Of a stretch of DNA of 64,000 bases, positions 23,161 through 37,000 are shown piece after piece. A program made the translations under genes and the position numbers. Source of the stretch: Euonymus europaeus (lineage: Eukaryota; Streptophyta; Magnoliopsida; Celastrales; Celastraceae); contig OY756966.1 of assembly GCA_963580455.1 (NCBI GenBank), positions 21,889,001 through 21,953,000 on the forward strand, given 5' to 3'. Position 1 is the first letter of the stretch, and every line of letters begins with the position of its first letter. The notes under the pieces were generated by a model. That model searched no databases. It saw nothing but the letters and a program-made list of their open reading frames with translations, and was not told where the DNA came from.

Positions 23161-23453
23161 TGGGCCAGCCATTAACATCTACTGGGCCAGACAGTACCAA
23201 TACAGACAATTAGGCCTTCTTATTGAACACTGGGCCTTTACTCAACGAATGAGTGACACGAAAGAGTCATTTGGATGAGGAAGAAGTCATGAATTGGGTT
23301 TATGGGCCGTCGGAGAGAGGGAGAGGTTTAGGGAGAAAAACAAAAGGAAAGTATTTTGGGCTTTTAAAATAATTCCAGACGCTTCTGGACTTTGCACAGC
23401 GAGAGACACAAAATCGCTGCTGCTTCTTTCGACTTCTCAAAGGAATCAAATCA
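23161..23453 (+). promoter_or_regulatory. AAR2 promoter and 5' leader with site II motifs
   Basis: Four copies of TGGGCC occur within 150 bp, at 23161, 23183, 23231 and 23303. TGGGCC/T is the site II element bound by TCP factors in many plant housekeeping genes (established knowledge). The leader to the ATG at 23454 is purine-rich. No TATA box is evident, as is usual for such promoters. Confidence 0.55.
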
Positions 23454-26400
23454 ATGGAACCGAATTTGGCTTTAGAGCTTGTGAAGCATGGCGCCACGCT
23501 TCTCCTCCTCGACGTCCCTCAGTATACCCTTCTTGGTATCGACACTCAGGTATTGTTCCTCCACTTTCAGTTTGATGGGAAAATAGAATTTGATGAAGAC
23601 TCTTTGGAATTTCATTTGGTCTTCTAGATTAATGAATAGCCTAGGCTTCTTTTTTTTGATGATATTCTGGACTTGTTTGAATATGCTATGTGTTTGACAG
23701 GCAAGAATGTGAAAGAAATGGATTGTTGTTTTCTTGTTTTGGAGAGACAGAATGTTTTGTCATGTACATGCTTTTAAGAAGAGTTTTACATGCTGTTTTT
23801 GGAACTTTTTCATTTTTCCTTTAGTGATATTGAATTTCAACCTTTTTTTGGGAATCAAATATCGTGGAGCATACTAAATTAGAAGGCCTAGTGGACAGGA
23901 CTCATATGTACCATTTTATTATCATGTGTATTGCATGTTTTTCAGTCATTTGATTTGCCTTTTTCTCCTCCAAATTTAGTTAGAGAGACATTTATTCTTT
24001 CAGATAACATTAGTGTATTACTATTTTATGAGCCTTTCGTGGTTTTTATTTTTGAAAAGAATTTCATTGTGTAATCCATCTTTGCAGATGTTCAGTGTAG
24101 GTCCTGCTTTCAAGGGAATCAAGATGATTCCTCCAGGTCCTCATTTCGTTTATTACAGTTCTTCAAGCAGGTTGTATGCTTAACTTTATAAATATCCTTG
24201 CACATATGAACTATTTCTCAATTTGGGAATGCATATGCTCTCTCTCTTTCTCTTGCTTTTTGGTGCCTTGCAATATAGTAATTATTTTATTTTTTTGAAA
24301 TTTAAATGTTTGTAATTGGATACACATATACAATCCATATTCAGATCATTTTATAATTGTTTAGTATTTAGCTTTCTTCTAATCATGCATGGTTATCATA
24401 TTTTGGCCTAATGGCTGGATTTTGCTTTTGCGAGTGTTTAATTTCTTCACATATAAATATCTCATGTTAAATGTGCTCTGCTGATGAAAATCTTGTTCAA
24501 ATTTTAGACCTGTTAGAATAGTTAAGGGTACTAAAGTCTTTCTTATAAGTCTATGTTTGTATATAGAGTATACTGAGTATGTAATGTAAGACTATGAAAT
24601 AGAAATGAAAACAGATTAAGAAAATGCACTGTAACATGGTATCGGAGCCTCGTCTCTAGGGTTTCCGCCATCGTCGTCTCTTCCGCCATCGCAAGCCTAG
24701 GAACTCTTGCGCGCGACTAGGGCGGCGCTTCTCGCTGTAGCGAGCTTCTCTGGTTCCAGCAGTTCATCTGTCGTGCGCAAGGTTCTGCTGTGTTGCGCGA
24801 TTCTGGTCTTCCTGTTTGCATTTGGTCTTTGCGCCTCCACTGGATTTCTTCACATCTGAAATTTGGGTCATCCAGTTGCGGGTCTGTGTTGTCTCTCTCT
24901 CTGTTCTGATTTCTAGAGCTGTTATTGGTTGAAGACAGCTCACAGCTCTTATGTTTTTGGATTGTTGTGATTCTGTTCTAGTTAGTGGTGCTCATCGGTG
25001 CTGGCTTCTGTGGTTCTTTGTTTTTTTTGTGGTAGTGTGATTCCTGGCAGACGTGGATATTATGGCTGAAGCTAGTGAAAATAAGGTGACTACTGAAATT
25101 ATTGGGGCTACCACTCGTATTACAGATCGAAAATTGAATGGTACCAATTACCATCAATGGAGACGTATTATTCGCCGGTATCTTTCTGGTATAGATATGG
25201 AGCAGCATCTAACTGCTGACCCTCCAACGGAGTCCAAAGCTAGGACTCAGTGGTTGAAGGATGATGACAAATTATATAATCTGATTCAGAACACTATCGA
25301 TCCTTCTGTGGATGATATGGTGGGTCATTGTGATTCTATCAAGGAGTTGTGGGAATATCTGGACTCCTTATATGCTAGCAAGAAAAATCTATCTCATGTT
25401 CATGAGCTGTTGTCTGGCTTATATCGGGCAGACCAGAAGGGGCGTACATTGGTGGACTATTATACCACTTTTAAAAAGATGTTTGAGGAAATGAAAACTC
25501 TGTACCCTATCACTGCCGATGTGAAGAAAATGCAGGAACAACAGGAGGAGATAATTGTGCAGTGTTTTCTTGCTGGGTTGGATTCTGATTATGACGTACC
25601 TCGATCACAGCTCCTTACTGACACCACTCTTCCTTCCCTAGCTGAAGCCTTTTCCCGCTTGCGCATGGTCTGTAAGGATTCTGGTAAAGAGTCTTTTGGA
25701 GGGTCGTCCTTACTTGGAGAGGCTTCTGCCTTAGTTGGTTGGACACCACTAGCGAGTGGTATTCGTGGTGGTCGAGGTGGTCGCGGTGGTGTTCGTAATG
25801 GCGATGGCCGGGGAGGTCCTAGAGTTTGTTTCTACTGTGGGGAACAGGGTCATCTGAAAAAGAATTGTTGGAAGTTGAACGGAAAACCGAATGCTTCTCC
25901 ACGGTTGGCTAATGTTGTTACCCATGATGGTCTCTTACCCACTCCTAGTCGCACTGCCAGCTCTGATGGTCAAGTTGTAATTTCTGCTGACGAGTATGCT
26001 CGTTTTGCCCAGTTTCAAGCCACGCAGAATTCCTCACATAGTGCCACTCTAGTTCAGTCAGGCAACTCAACTGCATGTCTCACTTCCTCCTCACCTAATT
26101 GGGTCATTGACTCTGGAGCCACAGATCATATGACAAGTAATACAGGTATCCTTTCTTCATTCCAGTCATTTCCTATGTCTTCTAGTGTTACACTGGCCGA
26201 TGGTTCTAGTGTTCCAGTTCTTGGTAGTGGCACTGCTTCTCCCACTTCTTCCTTATCTCTATCATTTGTTTTATGTTTACCCCATTTTCCCTTTAATTTG
26301 GTGTCAGTGAGTAAAATTACACGTGCTTTAAATTGTTCTGTTCACTTCTTTCCCGACTCTTGTATTTTTCAGGATCTTGGGACGAAGAAGATTATTGGTA

Positions 26401-29400
26401 AAGGTTGTGAATCCAATGGTCTGTACGTGCTTGCTGCTGATTCTTCACCTCTGCCACGGTCCATTGCTTCCATTAGTTGTCTTTCCACTTATCAGTTGCA
26501 TTGTCAGTTTGGTCATCCATCGTTAAATGTATTGAAGCGTCTCTGTCCTAGCTTACGTTCAGTGTCTAAGTTAGAGTGTGAGGCATGTCAGTTTGCCAAG
26601 CACCATCGTGTGTCTTTTGTGCTTTCTATGCTGAAATTAAAACCCAACATCATGTTTCCATTCGTATCCTACACAGTGACAATGCAAAAGAGTATTTCTC
26701 TCATTCACTTTCTTCTTTTTTGGTTCAAAATGGCATTATTCATCAATCCTCATGTGTAGTGACTCCACAACAAAATGGGGTGGCTGAACGCAAGAACCGT
26801 CACTTGATGGAAGTTGCACGAGCTTTAATGTTTCATATGAAAATCTCAAAGGTATTTTGGGCTGATGCTGTAAACACTGCCTGTTATTTGATCAATCGCA
26901 TGCCCTCTTCTGTTCTTGATGGTGGTATTCCTTATTCGATTTTGTTTCCTTCTCGTCCTCTTTTTTCCCTTCCACCTCGTATCTTTGGTTGCGTCTGTTT
27001 TGTGCAGGATGTTCGGCCACAGGTTTCAAAACTTGATCCCCGTTCCTTGACGTGTCTCTTCTTAGGGTACTCTCGTCATCAAAAAGGTTACCGGTGTTTT
27101 TCTCCTGCTCTCGGTCGATACTTGATCTCTGCTGATGTAACATTCTTTGAATCTACTCCGTTTGTTACTGATTGTTCTACTCCTGTGTTTGTTCCCGAGG
27201 ATGAGTTTCTTGTTTATCGCACCTTTCCTCCAGACAGTACTTCTGAATCGTCTCGCCCTCCCATCACCAAGGTATTTTCTCGCCCTACTCCGTTTCCTAA
27301 AGTGACTCCTGTAGTGGTTCCTCCAGTGGCCTCGCAGCCAGACCCCGATTCTCTACCTTTACCAGTTTCTTCGTCGCTGGATCCGAGTTCCTCTCTCTCT
27401 GCCTCCAGTATGGATTTACCTATTGCTCTTCGAAAAGGTAAACGTTCTTGTACTTATCCTCTCTCCTCCTTTGTGTCTTATAATAGTTTATCTCTTACCG
27501 CCCAGTCTATTGTTACCTCTCTCGACTCTGTGTCTCTTCCTAAGTCTGTTTCAGAAGCTCTCTCTCATTCTGGGTGGCGGACGGCTATGCACGATGAAAT
27601 GGCTGCTCTTGAGGAGAATGGTACTTGGCGGTTAGTTTCGCTTCCGGTGGGCAAACATGCCATTGGTTGCAAGTGGGTTTTCACTATTAAAGTAAATCCG
27701 GATGGTTTTGTGGCTCGTCTCAAAGCTCGGTTAGTTGCTAAAGGGTATGCTCAGACATATGGCATCGATTATTCTGAAACATTTTCTCCGGTTGCTAAAC
27801 TTGCTTCTATTCGCTTGTTTATCTCCCTGGCTGCGACATATCATTGGCCTCTGCATCAATTGGATATTAAAAATGCTTTCCTTCATGGTGATTTGTCCGA
27901 AGAGGTCTACATGGAGCAACCACCTGGGTTTGTTGCTCAGGGGGAGTCTGGGAAAGTGTGTTTTCTACAGAAATCATTGTATGGGCTGAAACAGTCTCCT
28001 CGTGCTTGGTTTGGACGATTTAGTGAGGTCATCTTTGAGTTTGGAATGTGGCGGAGTGCTCATGATCATTCCGTATTCTATCGCACCTCTGAGCGAGGGT
28101 GCATTCTTCTGGTCGTCTATGTTGATGATATTGTGATTACTGGAAGTGATAGTGTGGGTATCACTGCTCTCAAATCCTTCCTTCATACCAAATTTCAGAC
28201 AAAGGATCTTGGATGTCTTCGATACTTCTTGGGGATTGAGGTGTTTCGGAGTAAGAAAGGTATATTTTTGTCTCAGAGAAAATATGTTCTTGATATACTT
28301 AAGGAGACAGGTTTAACTGCTGCCAGGCCATGTGATGCTCCCATGATTCCTAATGTGAAACTCACAAATGAAGATGGCAATTTACTTCCTGATCCTGAAC
28401 GGTATAGGAGATTGGTTGGTAAACTTAATTATCTTACTGTAACACGCCCCGACATTGCTTTTCCGGTGAGTGTGGTGAGTCAGTTCATGTCCTCTCCTCG
28501 GACATCTCATTGGGATGCAGTTGTTCACATTTTGAAGTATCTTAAGAGTTCTCCTGGCCGTGGTATCGTTTATGGAGATCAGGGTCATAGTAGAATAGAA
28601 GGATTTTGTGATGCTGATTGGGCGGGTTGTCCAATAGACCGGAGGTCTACCACAGGTTATTGTGTCTTTGTTGGAGGAAACTTGATATCTTGGAAAAGTA
28701 AGAAACAGAGTGTGGTAGCTCGGTCGAGTGCAGAATCCGAGTATAGAGCGATGACTCACTCTACTTGTGAGCTTATGTGGGTTCATCACTTGCTTCGAGA
28801 GATTGGTATCAAAGACTCAACTCCTATAAGGTTGTGGTGTGATAACCAAGCAGCTATCCATATAGCCTCTAATCCAGTGTTTAATGAGCGAACAAAGCAT
28901 ATTGAGGTTGATTGTCATTTCGTTCGTGAGAAACTCCAAAAAGGGTTGATCTCTGTGAAACATATCAGGACTGGAGATCAAATAGCTGATGTATTCACTA
29001 AAGCCCTTACAGGGAATCGGGTAGCTTACATTTGTAACAAGTTGGGCATGATTGATATCTATGCTCCAACTTGAGGGGGAATGTTAGAATAGTTAAGGGT
29101 ACTAAAGTCTTTCTTATAAGTCTATGTTTGTATATAGAGTATACTGAGTATGTAATGTAAGACTATGAAATAGAAATGAAAACAGATTAAGAAAATGCAC
29201 TGTAACAAGACCATTCTAACTTTGTTAATATTTATCACTAATAGAAAACCTTAAGTATCAAACATGCTCTCAATGTTCATTATCAATTCTTGTTTCATTG
29301 GCAATGTTGAGTAATTGCTTGGATTTGCATGTATGATTATGAGCGGAATTCATATTTTCTCCTCTACGTAGTCATTAATAATTATTTTGATGCTAATATG

Positions 29401-31023
29401 TTCCATGGTTTTTATTTGTAATTTCCAACTTTCGTGTTATGAAAATTTGCACATTAGAAATCTTTGCATGATATTTTTCTTTATTAATGATTTATACAAT
29501 AAATGTGTTAAACCCATCTTGTAAAAATGTTTCTGCGCAGAGATGGCAGGGAATTCTCACCAATAATTGGCTTCTTTGTTGATGTTGTTCCTTCCGAGGT
29601 CAACTGTTTATCCATTTCTTTTCATTCTACACTTCAGTTTAACTATAGCTCCTTATTTTTTTTTCTTTCTTTTAAGCATTCACATCTAAGGATAAGGCAA
29701 TATGTTGTTTTGTTATCTTGTTTCCCATGTATGAATTAAGAAAAGGCCTAGGTTGTAACCTGTCATTAACTTGATTCTTCTGTATATTGCTGCCAGTTCT
29801 TTGAGGGGTAAAACCTTTCTTCATTTATCTAGTTATTGGATCTGCTGAGCTGAATTTTTTTTCTAGTGAATGCTAGAGCTTGAGACACCAGCTTGTTCAA
29901 GGCATATGTGTCATTGTTGGTTGATAGAGGATTTTATTTTGTGTAATTTAATTATTCTATTGCGGTGTTACTTCTTTATACCCTATAGGAGGCTTAGTGT
30001 CAAACCTAAGCTTTAGTTGCAATAAATATTCGTTGTTTGACAACAGTTAATACTTTAGAAGTGAAAACTTCATTTAGAATGCCAGTGGAGAAATATGATA
30101 ATATGGTTCGAGTTATGAAGAACAAGTGAACAAGTCATGTGCCCTTTACACAGGCACATGCTGTCAAACACATTTGTGTATATGTTCCTTGCTAAATTTC
30201 GGTCCCAGGATCCAACTTGAGAGTCTCTCCCATCTACCATTTCCCTTATGGAGGGGTTTACATTCTTTTAAGGTTTGAATCTGAATAAGGAGCTCTTGGC
30301 CTAGCGGTAGTCACTCCTTATGATTTCAAACTGGCTCAAGGTTTGAACCCTACCATACGCTAAAAATGACCTAATAATCAAAATTAAAATAAAGGTATGA
30401 ATCTGGAAATTCCTTTTGCCAAGTGTATCAGGACAACAAAAACTTTGTTTCTTGAGATTTATCTTGTTGATGTTTGATTGGTAGTCATGTTTTTTGACCT
30501 CTATGTGTTTAGTATATCTAATATACTAGTAATGTTACTTACACCGTCGAAAGAGTTTCTGCCCTTCATAATGATACATTTGCCTCTTTTACTTGTGAAA
30601 CTATCAATGGATGAGATAAAGATGACTGAATTGGGAACACCACTAGCTGAAGGGGTCAAGCTGACAAGCTCCCATAACACTGTCTGCAACCTGGAAAATA
30701 GCTGTTAGAAATTCTTAAGAGCGTTTGCTTGAGTCCTGTCAAAAGTTTTTTGATGATCTCTAAGTGTGGAACCTGGATTGGCCCATTTCTTTGGATCTTT
30801 TCCTGCTGCAACAGGTAATTGTTCGTAAATGGGATCAGCACGAAGAAAGACTAATCAAAATACCCGAAGAAGAGGTTTGTGTTCATCATAATTCTTCATA
30901 ATAAGATTTTATTCTGTTAATATTATATTTTTATGATGAGGGAAAAAATGTTTCCTGATGTACATTACTTCCCATGCTTTGTGATTTGAATCCTCAAGTC
31001 CCATACAGTATTTGTGACTTCTT

Positions 31024-31084
<61 letters not shown>

Positions 31085-34000
31085 GATGGGTGTAGCAATG
31101 AGAATGTGTTATCTGGTAAGGAATCTGAGGAGAGATGTGCCTTTGTACCTCATAACCTAGGTAGCACAAACACGATAAATTGGGCCTCGCACCCGCACTG
31201 GATGTGATGGGGACACACCTAAATATGTACGTATCGGGTGTGGCGCTGTATGGGACCCAAGAAACACTTTTTTTCATCTTTTTGGCTGTAATGTTTGTTT
31301 TAATAGACAGTAGACATTAAGAAGAGAAAAGAAGTTAAGAAGAAGACATATTTTACATATTTATGGTTGTCACTACAATTCCATTACAACTCCACAAATT
31401 CAAACTTTGGGTTTTGTGCCACCACTCAAACAACACAGTCAAATAATATATAAAAAATACTTTGTATGTGCCCCTGCACTCTCATCATGGATTCTTTGAG
31501 GATTTGTGAATGGCTGAATGAAAGCAATAAGAAATGATATAGCCTTTATAGGCAGGGGATCATGTGGCTCTGGTAGGAATGACCAGGAAACCTGCATTAT
31601 GGATTCTAATCGGTTTCTTTTTTGAATTCTTGTCATCAACCATAAACATTTAGAACAAAGGATTTTATAATGAGGAGATTTAGGGTTTAGAGCTTAAGAT
31701 TTGTGATACTTGGCGATTAGGCTAAAACTATATTCTCTGCCAAAGATTGCTGCCGTGATTTGAGATATTGGCTTCAGATAAACCATAAACAAGGATTTTA
31801 ACTCATTTCCAGTTCTTAGTAGTTGAAATGATAAAGAAATAGTGAGCAGTGTATGTCTTTTTCGGGGTCCGATACTTTAACACTACGTGCTGGTGGTTTT
31901 GGCATATGATTGCCATCACTTTGGGCATGAGTTAGTGATGATTATGGTAAAATGTTGCTTTCTCTTCATCTCGAATAACAGGAGAATTTTTTCCGATGCT
32001 TTCTGTGTCATTTGTTGGATGATCTGGAGGAAGCGGAATTGTAGGGTTTTCAATTCTGGAGATTCTGGTTTTGATAGCATCATTGGTTGCTTTAAATTTT
32101 GGTACCTTCCTTTGTAACAATTTTCTTGAGAGGCTACAAATCTAGCCAATGTGTAGTCTCTGGTTGCACCTTTTTGGTGCCGGGGTAAAAAATTTCTATC
32201 AAAAAATGGCTATTTTGCTCTTTTGTTGTTGGCCTATGAAGGTAGAATCAGGGTTAGATTGCTTTTCACTATCAAGAAGAGAAAATGTCCACTTCCACTT
32301 TGAAGGAGAAAACCGGTCATTTAAATTGAACTGTCTTGTGCATTTTAACTTAATGTTGACTCTCTTATTCTGTTTGTTGACTGAATTCATGCAAAGAATT
32401 GACTATATTTCTTGTTTTATTTGGTTTTCTGGTCCTTTGTACACATAAGGAAGAAAGATATTGTTATGCGGTTAGAAGCTTGGAGTTTGACAAACATCTT
32501 GGTCCTTATGGTCTAAACCAGTGGGGAGAGTGGAAGCAGTTGTCTAATTACCTTACTAAGAGTGTCATTGAACGGATTGGTATGTGATCTTATACCTGTT
32601 ATCTACTTCATGGACTCATTCCTTAATGGTGTAAAGAATGCCTCTTTTTTCTTTCTTCTTTTAGACTTTCATTTTCTAACGCCTGATGCTCTCATTGATG
32701 TGTTTTGACTATGTAATCCCTGTTATTCTGTTGTTTTTTTGGTTTATTTTATTGTTTTGAGGACTAGTTTATGTTTGAAATCCGTTGTGTATGGTCATTT
32801 TTCTATCTTATTATCAGTTTTCAGTTGGTGAAACTGGAAGCAATTTAACTAGATGAAGGAATACAGGTCTCCTTAGATACGTGGATAGGTGCAATGCTGG
32901 AAGTCAAACGTTTACATAGGTTGAATTCAGTGTGTTGATCATGGGAACAATGGCTCTTGTTAAGAGCATGAAGCATGTGAATTCGAAGAACTTGCCTGAT
33001 TATTTTACTAGAGAATCAAGGTTTTTTTTTTTTTTTTTTACGGAGAGATTACACCTCAATATGAAGTTAGGATCCAAAATGTTGACACAGATTGTGCTGT
33101 TTTACTCATGACGATGATGCTTCTGTCTTGTGTCTTGGGACTGAATGCCTTGGTAAAGTAAGTGAGGAGGTTGGCGGTAAAGTTAGTTGGGAGGTTGGGA
33201 TTGAATAACAACGGGTCACTAGTTGGGATGGTGAACTTGACCGCGATAACTCTTAGCGCAAGCGGGAGGTCGTGGGTTCAAGTCTATGGGTGTTTCCATG
33301 ATCACAATTTGTGTGATGGGCCCTTGCTCAGTCTAGAGTTTGCGAATGCCACTCGATGTTGTCTTCCCGTTATGGACCTCAGTCTGGCCTTATCTAGTCC
33401 ATGGGGTTTGCAAGGTCTTCCATGTGGTCCGGGGTTTACCAGTCAGTAGTTCGGTGGGCAGCTGGGTGGGTTCCATGTTAAGAAGGCTGGGACTATATGC
33501 TGTTGTCATAGTTTAAAAGGGGGAAAAAATTATGCAGGCAAAAGTTATTATGCAATGAATACTTTCTAGTGAAATGTTTGAAAGACTCAGATTATTCTGG
33601 TGAAACTTACTGTATGCCATCTATTTGATTTTTTTAATATATCCTTTAATGATATACTTTCTAGTGAAATGTTACTATTGCATGGAACCTATCGTTCTTT
33701 CTCCCTTTGGCATTTGTCACTGCATCCATGGATTGGATCTCTCTCCCACAAATTTTAACTGTCATCATCTTTTCACTTTAAGTAGTTCATTCTATATCAC
33801 AGAGCCCATTGGAGGAGAAATTACAGTGACGTGTGAATCTGCCATGGTTTCAAATGCCCACAAATCAACTGTGGAGAAAGCTTTGGATGAGCAGTTGGGG
33901 ACTGGTATATTCTCAAGGTCTGACAACGAGTCTCAGAGGAGAGGATGCTACTACACTCTAATCCCTCGTGTTGTTAAACATAGAGGGATGAATGTGGAAG

Positions 34001-37000
34001 AACTTACTTCTTTGAATCTTGACAAAGTGAGCATGCTTAAACAACTAATTAACAACAAATATTTTCTTTCTTTTTAATTTGTTCACTAATGTCTGTTAGC
34101 AACCACCAATATGTCCAGACACAATTACTAGAAAGCATTCTGATAAAAGATTTTGGAGGTTCGGAAGACTTGTTACTTGGGGAGCTGCAATTCTCATATA
34201 TTGCATTTTTGGTATGTACAAACTATTATGCTTATGTTGATTGATGTATTTATTTCTCTAAGATATGTTGTGAAAATTGTTCAGATGGGGCAATCGCTTG
34301 TAGCATTTCTGCAGTGGAAGTCCTTGGTTAGCCTTTTATTGAGCTGTACTGAAGCTGTAAGTGCTTGTGTTCATTGTCGAATCTCTGTATTTTATTGTCT
34401 ATTCTATTTTTAGCTTCAATTTCCTCTTTATTCATTCTTATATTCAGTAAAATAATGCTAGATTTTTGAACAAACCATGTGATGCCCTATTTTTGTGGTC
34501 TTTATGTGCTCTCTGTCATCCGAATTGATACATTGAAGGTCGTCAATAGCTGCTGCTTGTATTATGATTCTATCTTCTGTTTCTGTTGTTTTTTATTGTC
34601 AACTCACTCTTCTTTTCCAGATTTTTCTTCTATAAATATCCTTTATGTCCTTGTAATATCCTCACTTTTTAAGGAATTCAAATGGAATGTTTACATCTCA
34701 ATCTCATCTTCTTGATCAGATTCTGTGAACTATATAACCGGAGACAGTCTCGATAATAAACTAAAACAACAATATCAAACCACGCGCGTGAGATTCTCCC
34801 AACTCCATGAAGACCTAGGGCATGCAACATCCATCAATCCCGAGCCAGCCGCCGGCAACTTCCCGACCTTTTCCCACTAACCTTCCGCCGGCGGCAGCTC
34901 AATCTTTTCATCCTCTCTCTCTACCTATCCTTCGTTTCCTTCCCCTTCGTACCAGTCCTTCTATCACGATCCACGTTTCTTTCATTCGACTCCGTCAGCG
35001 GTAGCAGCGGCCTCTCCGGTGGCTTCTATACCAGCGGCAACTCCTTCATACCTCATTCCCCCAACATCTCCTCCATGGTTTTATCTCCCATCACAACCTG
35101 ATCTTTCTCAAAACACTGCCTCTACAAACCCAGTACCACACATATATGCCTACCCTTCATATCAGCCTTGGCCTTACCCTTATTACCCATCACCAATTCC
35201 TGCCCCAAAAAACCCAGAACCTCTAGTTACCCAGCAAACTCATAGCCAACTTCCCCCTCCTATACATCCTGTTGCTCACCCTCCGGAGAATACTCAGTCT
35301 CATGCCACGCGTCAGCAGCAAATACTTTCGCCGAACCCGGAAGATACTCAGCCTCAAACCGCGCGTCAGCAGCAAATACTTTCGCCTAAACTCCCTCAAG
35401 CTCAATCTTTAACTAGTTGGAGTGGTTTGTTTACGATAGATGGGATTCAAAAAGAGGTTGGTGGTGAAAAGTGGGCAGAAGATGTGAGATCTCAGCCTCT
35501 GAAAACAAAACTCTCGTTAACTGGTAATATCAAAAGTAAAATTCTGGTCACAGTTGAGCGCAAGTCTTTCGACATTGTTTTGGAGGGTAGAGGGGAGAGG
35601 TGGGTGCTCTGTTTTCAAATGCGAAAACGCAAGGCGAGGCGTAATCGCCTCCACGAGGCGAGGCGTAAGCCTTGATACGCGAGGCGTAAGTTTTTCGGGT
35701 ATAAATATTTAAAAAACAAAAATAATAATATAACTTATAAGAAGTTATTTTCATCCAAATTAAATAAGCATAGTGCTCAACAAAGTCATAATTAATAGTT
35801 TAATACAAGCATCCACATAATTAGAAGTTCAAAACAAAGAAAGTTCATCAAACATCACAGTATCACATCATTAACATTCAGAAGAATTCATTTTCATCCA
35901 TCTCATCATCATTCTCTTCTTCCTCCATCATAGCCAATTCATCAAGAGTAGGCCCTTTTTCCATGTTTGTGCAAGGTATAAGTTCAACATATGATGGGCA
36001 TCCTTCCTCTCCAATTTCACCAAGAGGTTGCAATCTTGGTGATTTTGCTTGGCCTCTATCATCTCCATTTCCACCTTGATTCCTCTTTGTAGTGGTAGAA
36101 GACTTTCTTTTATAGAAGATGGGATGAGCTGAAGGATTTGAAGATTCCTCACGCTCAACAAAAAGGGGACTCCTAGTGGGTGCTGGAGGAATTGAAGAAT
36201 CAGCAGGTCGACTCATAGGTTGTGGAGGATTTGAAGACTCCCCACTAGCAACAGGGAGACTTCTAATAGCATCCACTTGGAACAATTGTTCATCTTCAAT
36301 CCAACTAGTATCTAGTGGAAGAACAGGGTCTTCTTTTTCTGCAATCCATTCATCATCAGATTCAATTTCTTCGACCAGAATAGGGTCCACATTCAGCTTC
36401 CTTCCGATGCTCCTCTCACGCAACCTAGTGTTGTACATCACATACACTAGTGCATTCAACTTTTGGTGCTCCAGCCTATTCCTTTTTTTGGTATGGATCT
36501 AATGTACAAATTTATAATTATATAAGTTTTATGTAACTAAATAAAGATCATTTATTCAAAGGCTGAAAATTAAGAATCATACCGCCTCAAAGGTACTCCA
36601 ATTCCTCTCACAGCCTGATGCACTACAAGTGAGGCTAAGAACACGAATAGCAAAGCGCTGCAATTCAGGAGTTTTGCCACCAAAACGCTCCCACCAATCA
36701 GCTATGACAAAATAATAAAGTAGTGAGAGTGTGATACATTTATCACTATGAATTCTACAATTTGAATTTTTAAATCAAAGAATGAATGATTTATTTAAAT
36801 ACCTGGAGAGCGTAACTTTCTAGAATCAACTGCCACTCTGCTTCCAAAATTTCCTCTAGCATGGTCATACATATCCAACTGGATATCCGCTGTCAAACGA
36901 TCTTCATATGGCAATATCCTATCCATGCATTCAAATAATCCTTGTCTCACTTCCTCAACATTAGAAAAATGCAAATCGTATCTTAAAGACGGATTAAGGT

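Larger units (their letters stand above)
24511..29207 (+). mobile_element. Ty1-copia element in AAR2 intron 2
   Basis: A complete 4,697-bp LTR retrotransposon in the same orientation as AAR2. It is flanked by a perfect 5-bp duplication AGACC (24506-24510 and 29208-29212). Its two 126-bp LTRs are identical over their full length by direct reading, so insertion was recent. A primer-binding site and polypurine tract are in place. The internal polyprotein is split by a deletion in integrase (about 26612). The short LTR and small size fit compact copia lineages such as Ale or Ivana, but the lineage was not tested. Confidence 0.97.

Noticed and set aside
25053..25061. Upstream start for the copia polyprotein
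   Set aside because: The codon at 25053 is GTG; the first ATG in frame is at 25062.
30290..30400. A functional tRNA gene
   Set aside because: A- and B-box-like sequences are present, but no acceptor stem or normal tRNA fold forms. SINE-like is more likely.
31190..31290. LTR or tRNA-related element
   Set aside because: The GGGTGTGGCGC stretch looked repeat-like, but it has no ends, boxes or partner copy.
31885..32117. A host gene reading frame in AAR2 intron 4
   Set aside because: The frame is the C-terminal end of a LINE ORF2 with the family tail, not an AAR2 exon or separate gene.
35019..35606. LINE ORF1 start at 35019
   Set aside because: The codon there is GTG and the same frame is already open from about 34881. 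The ATG at 34822 in a neighbouring frame is the likelier start.
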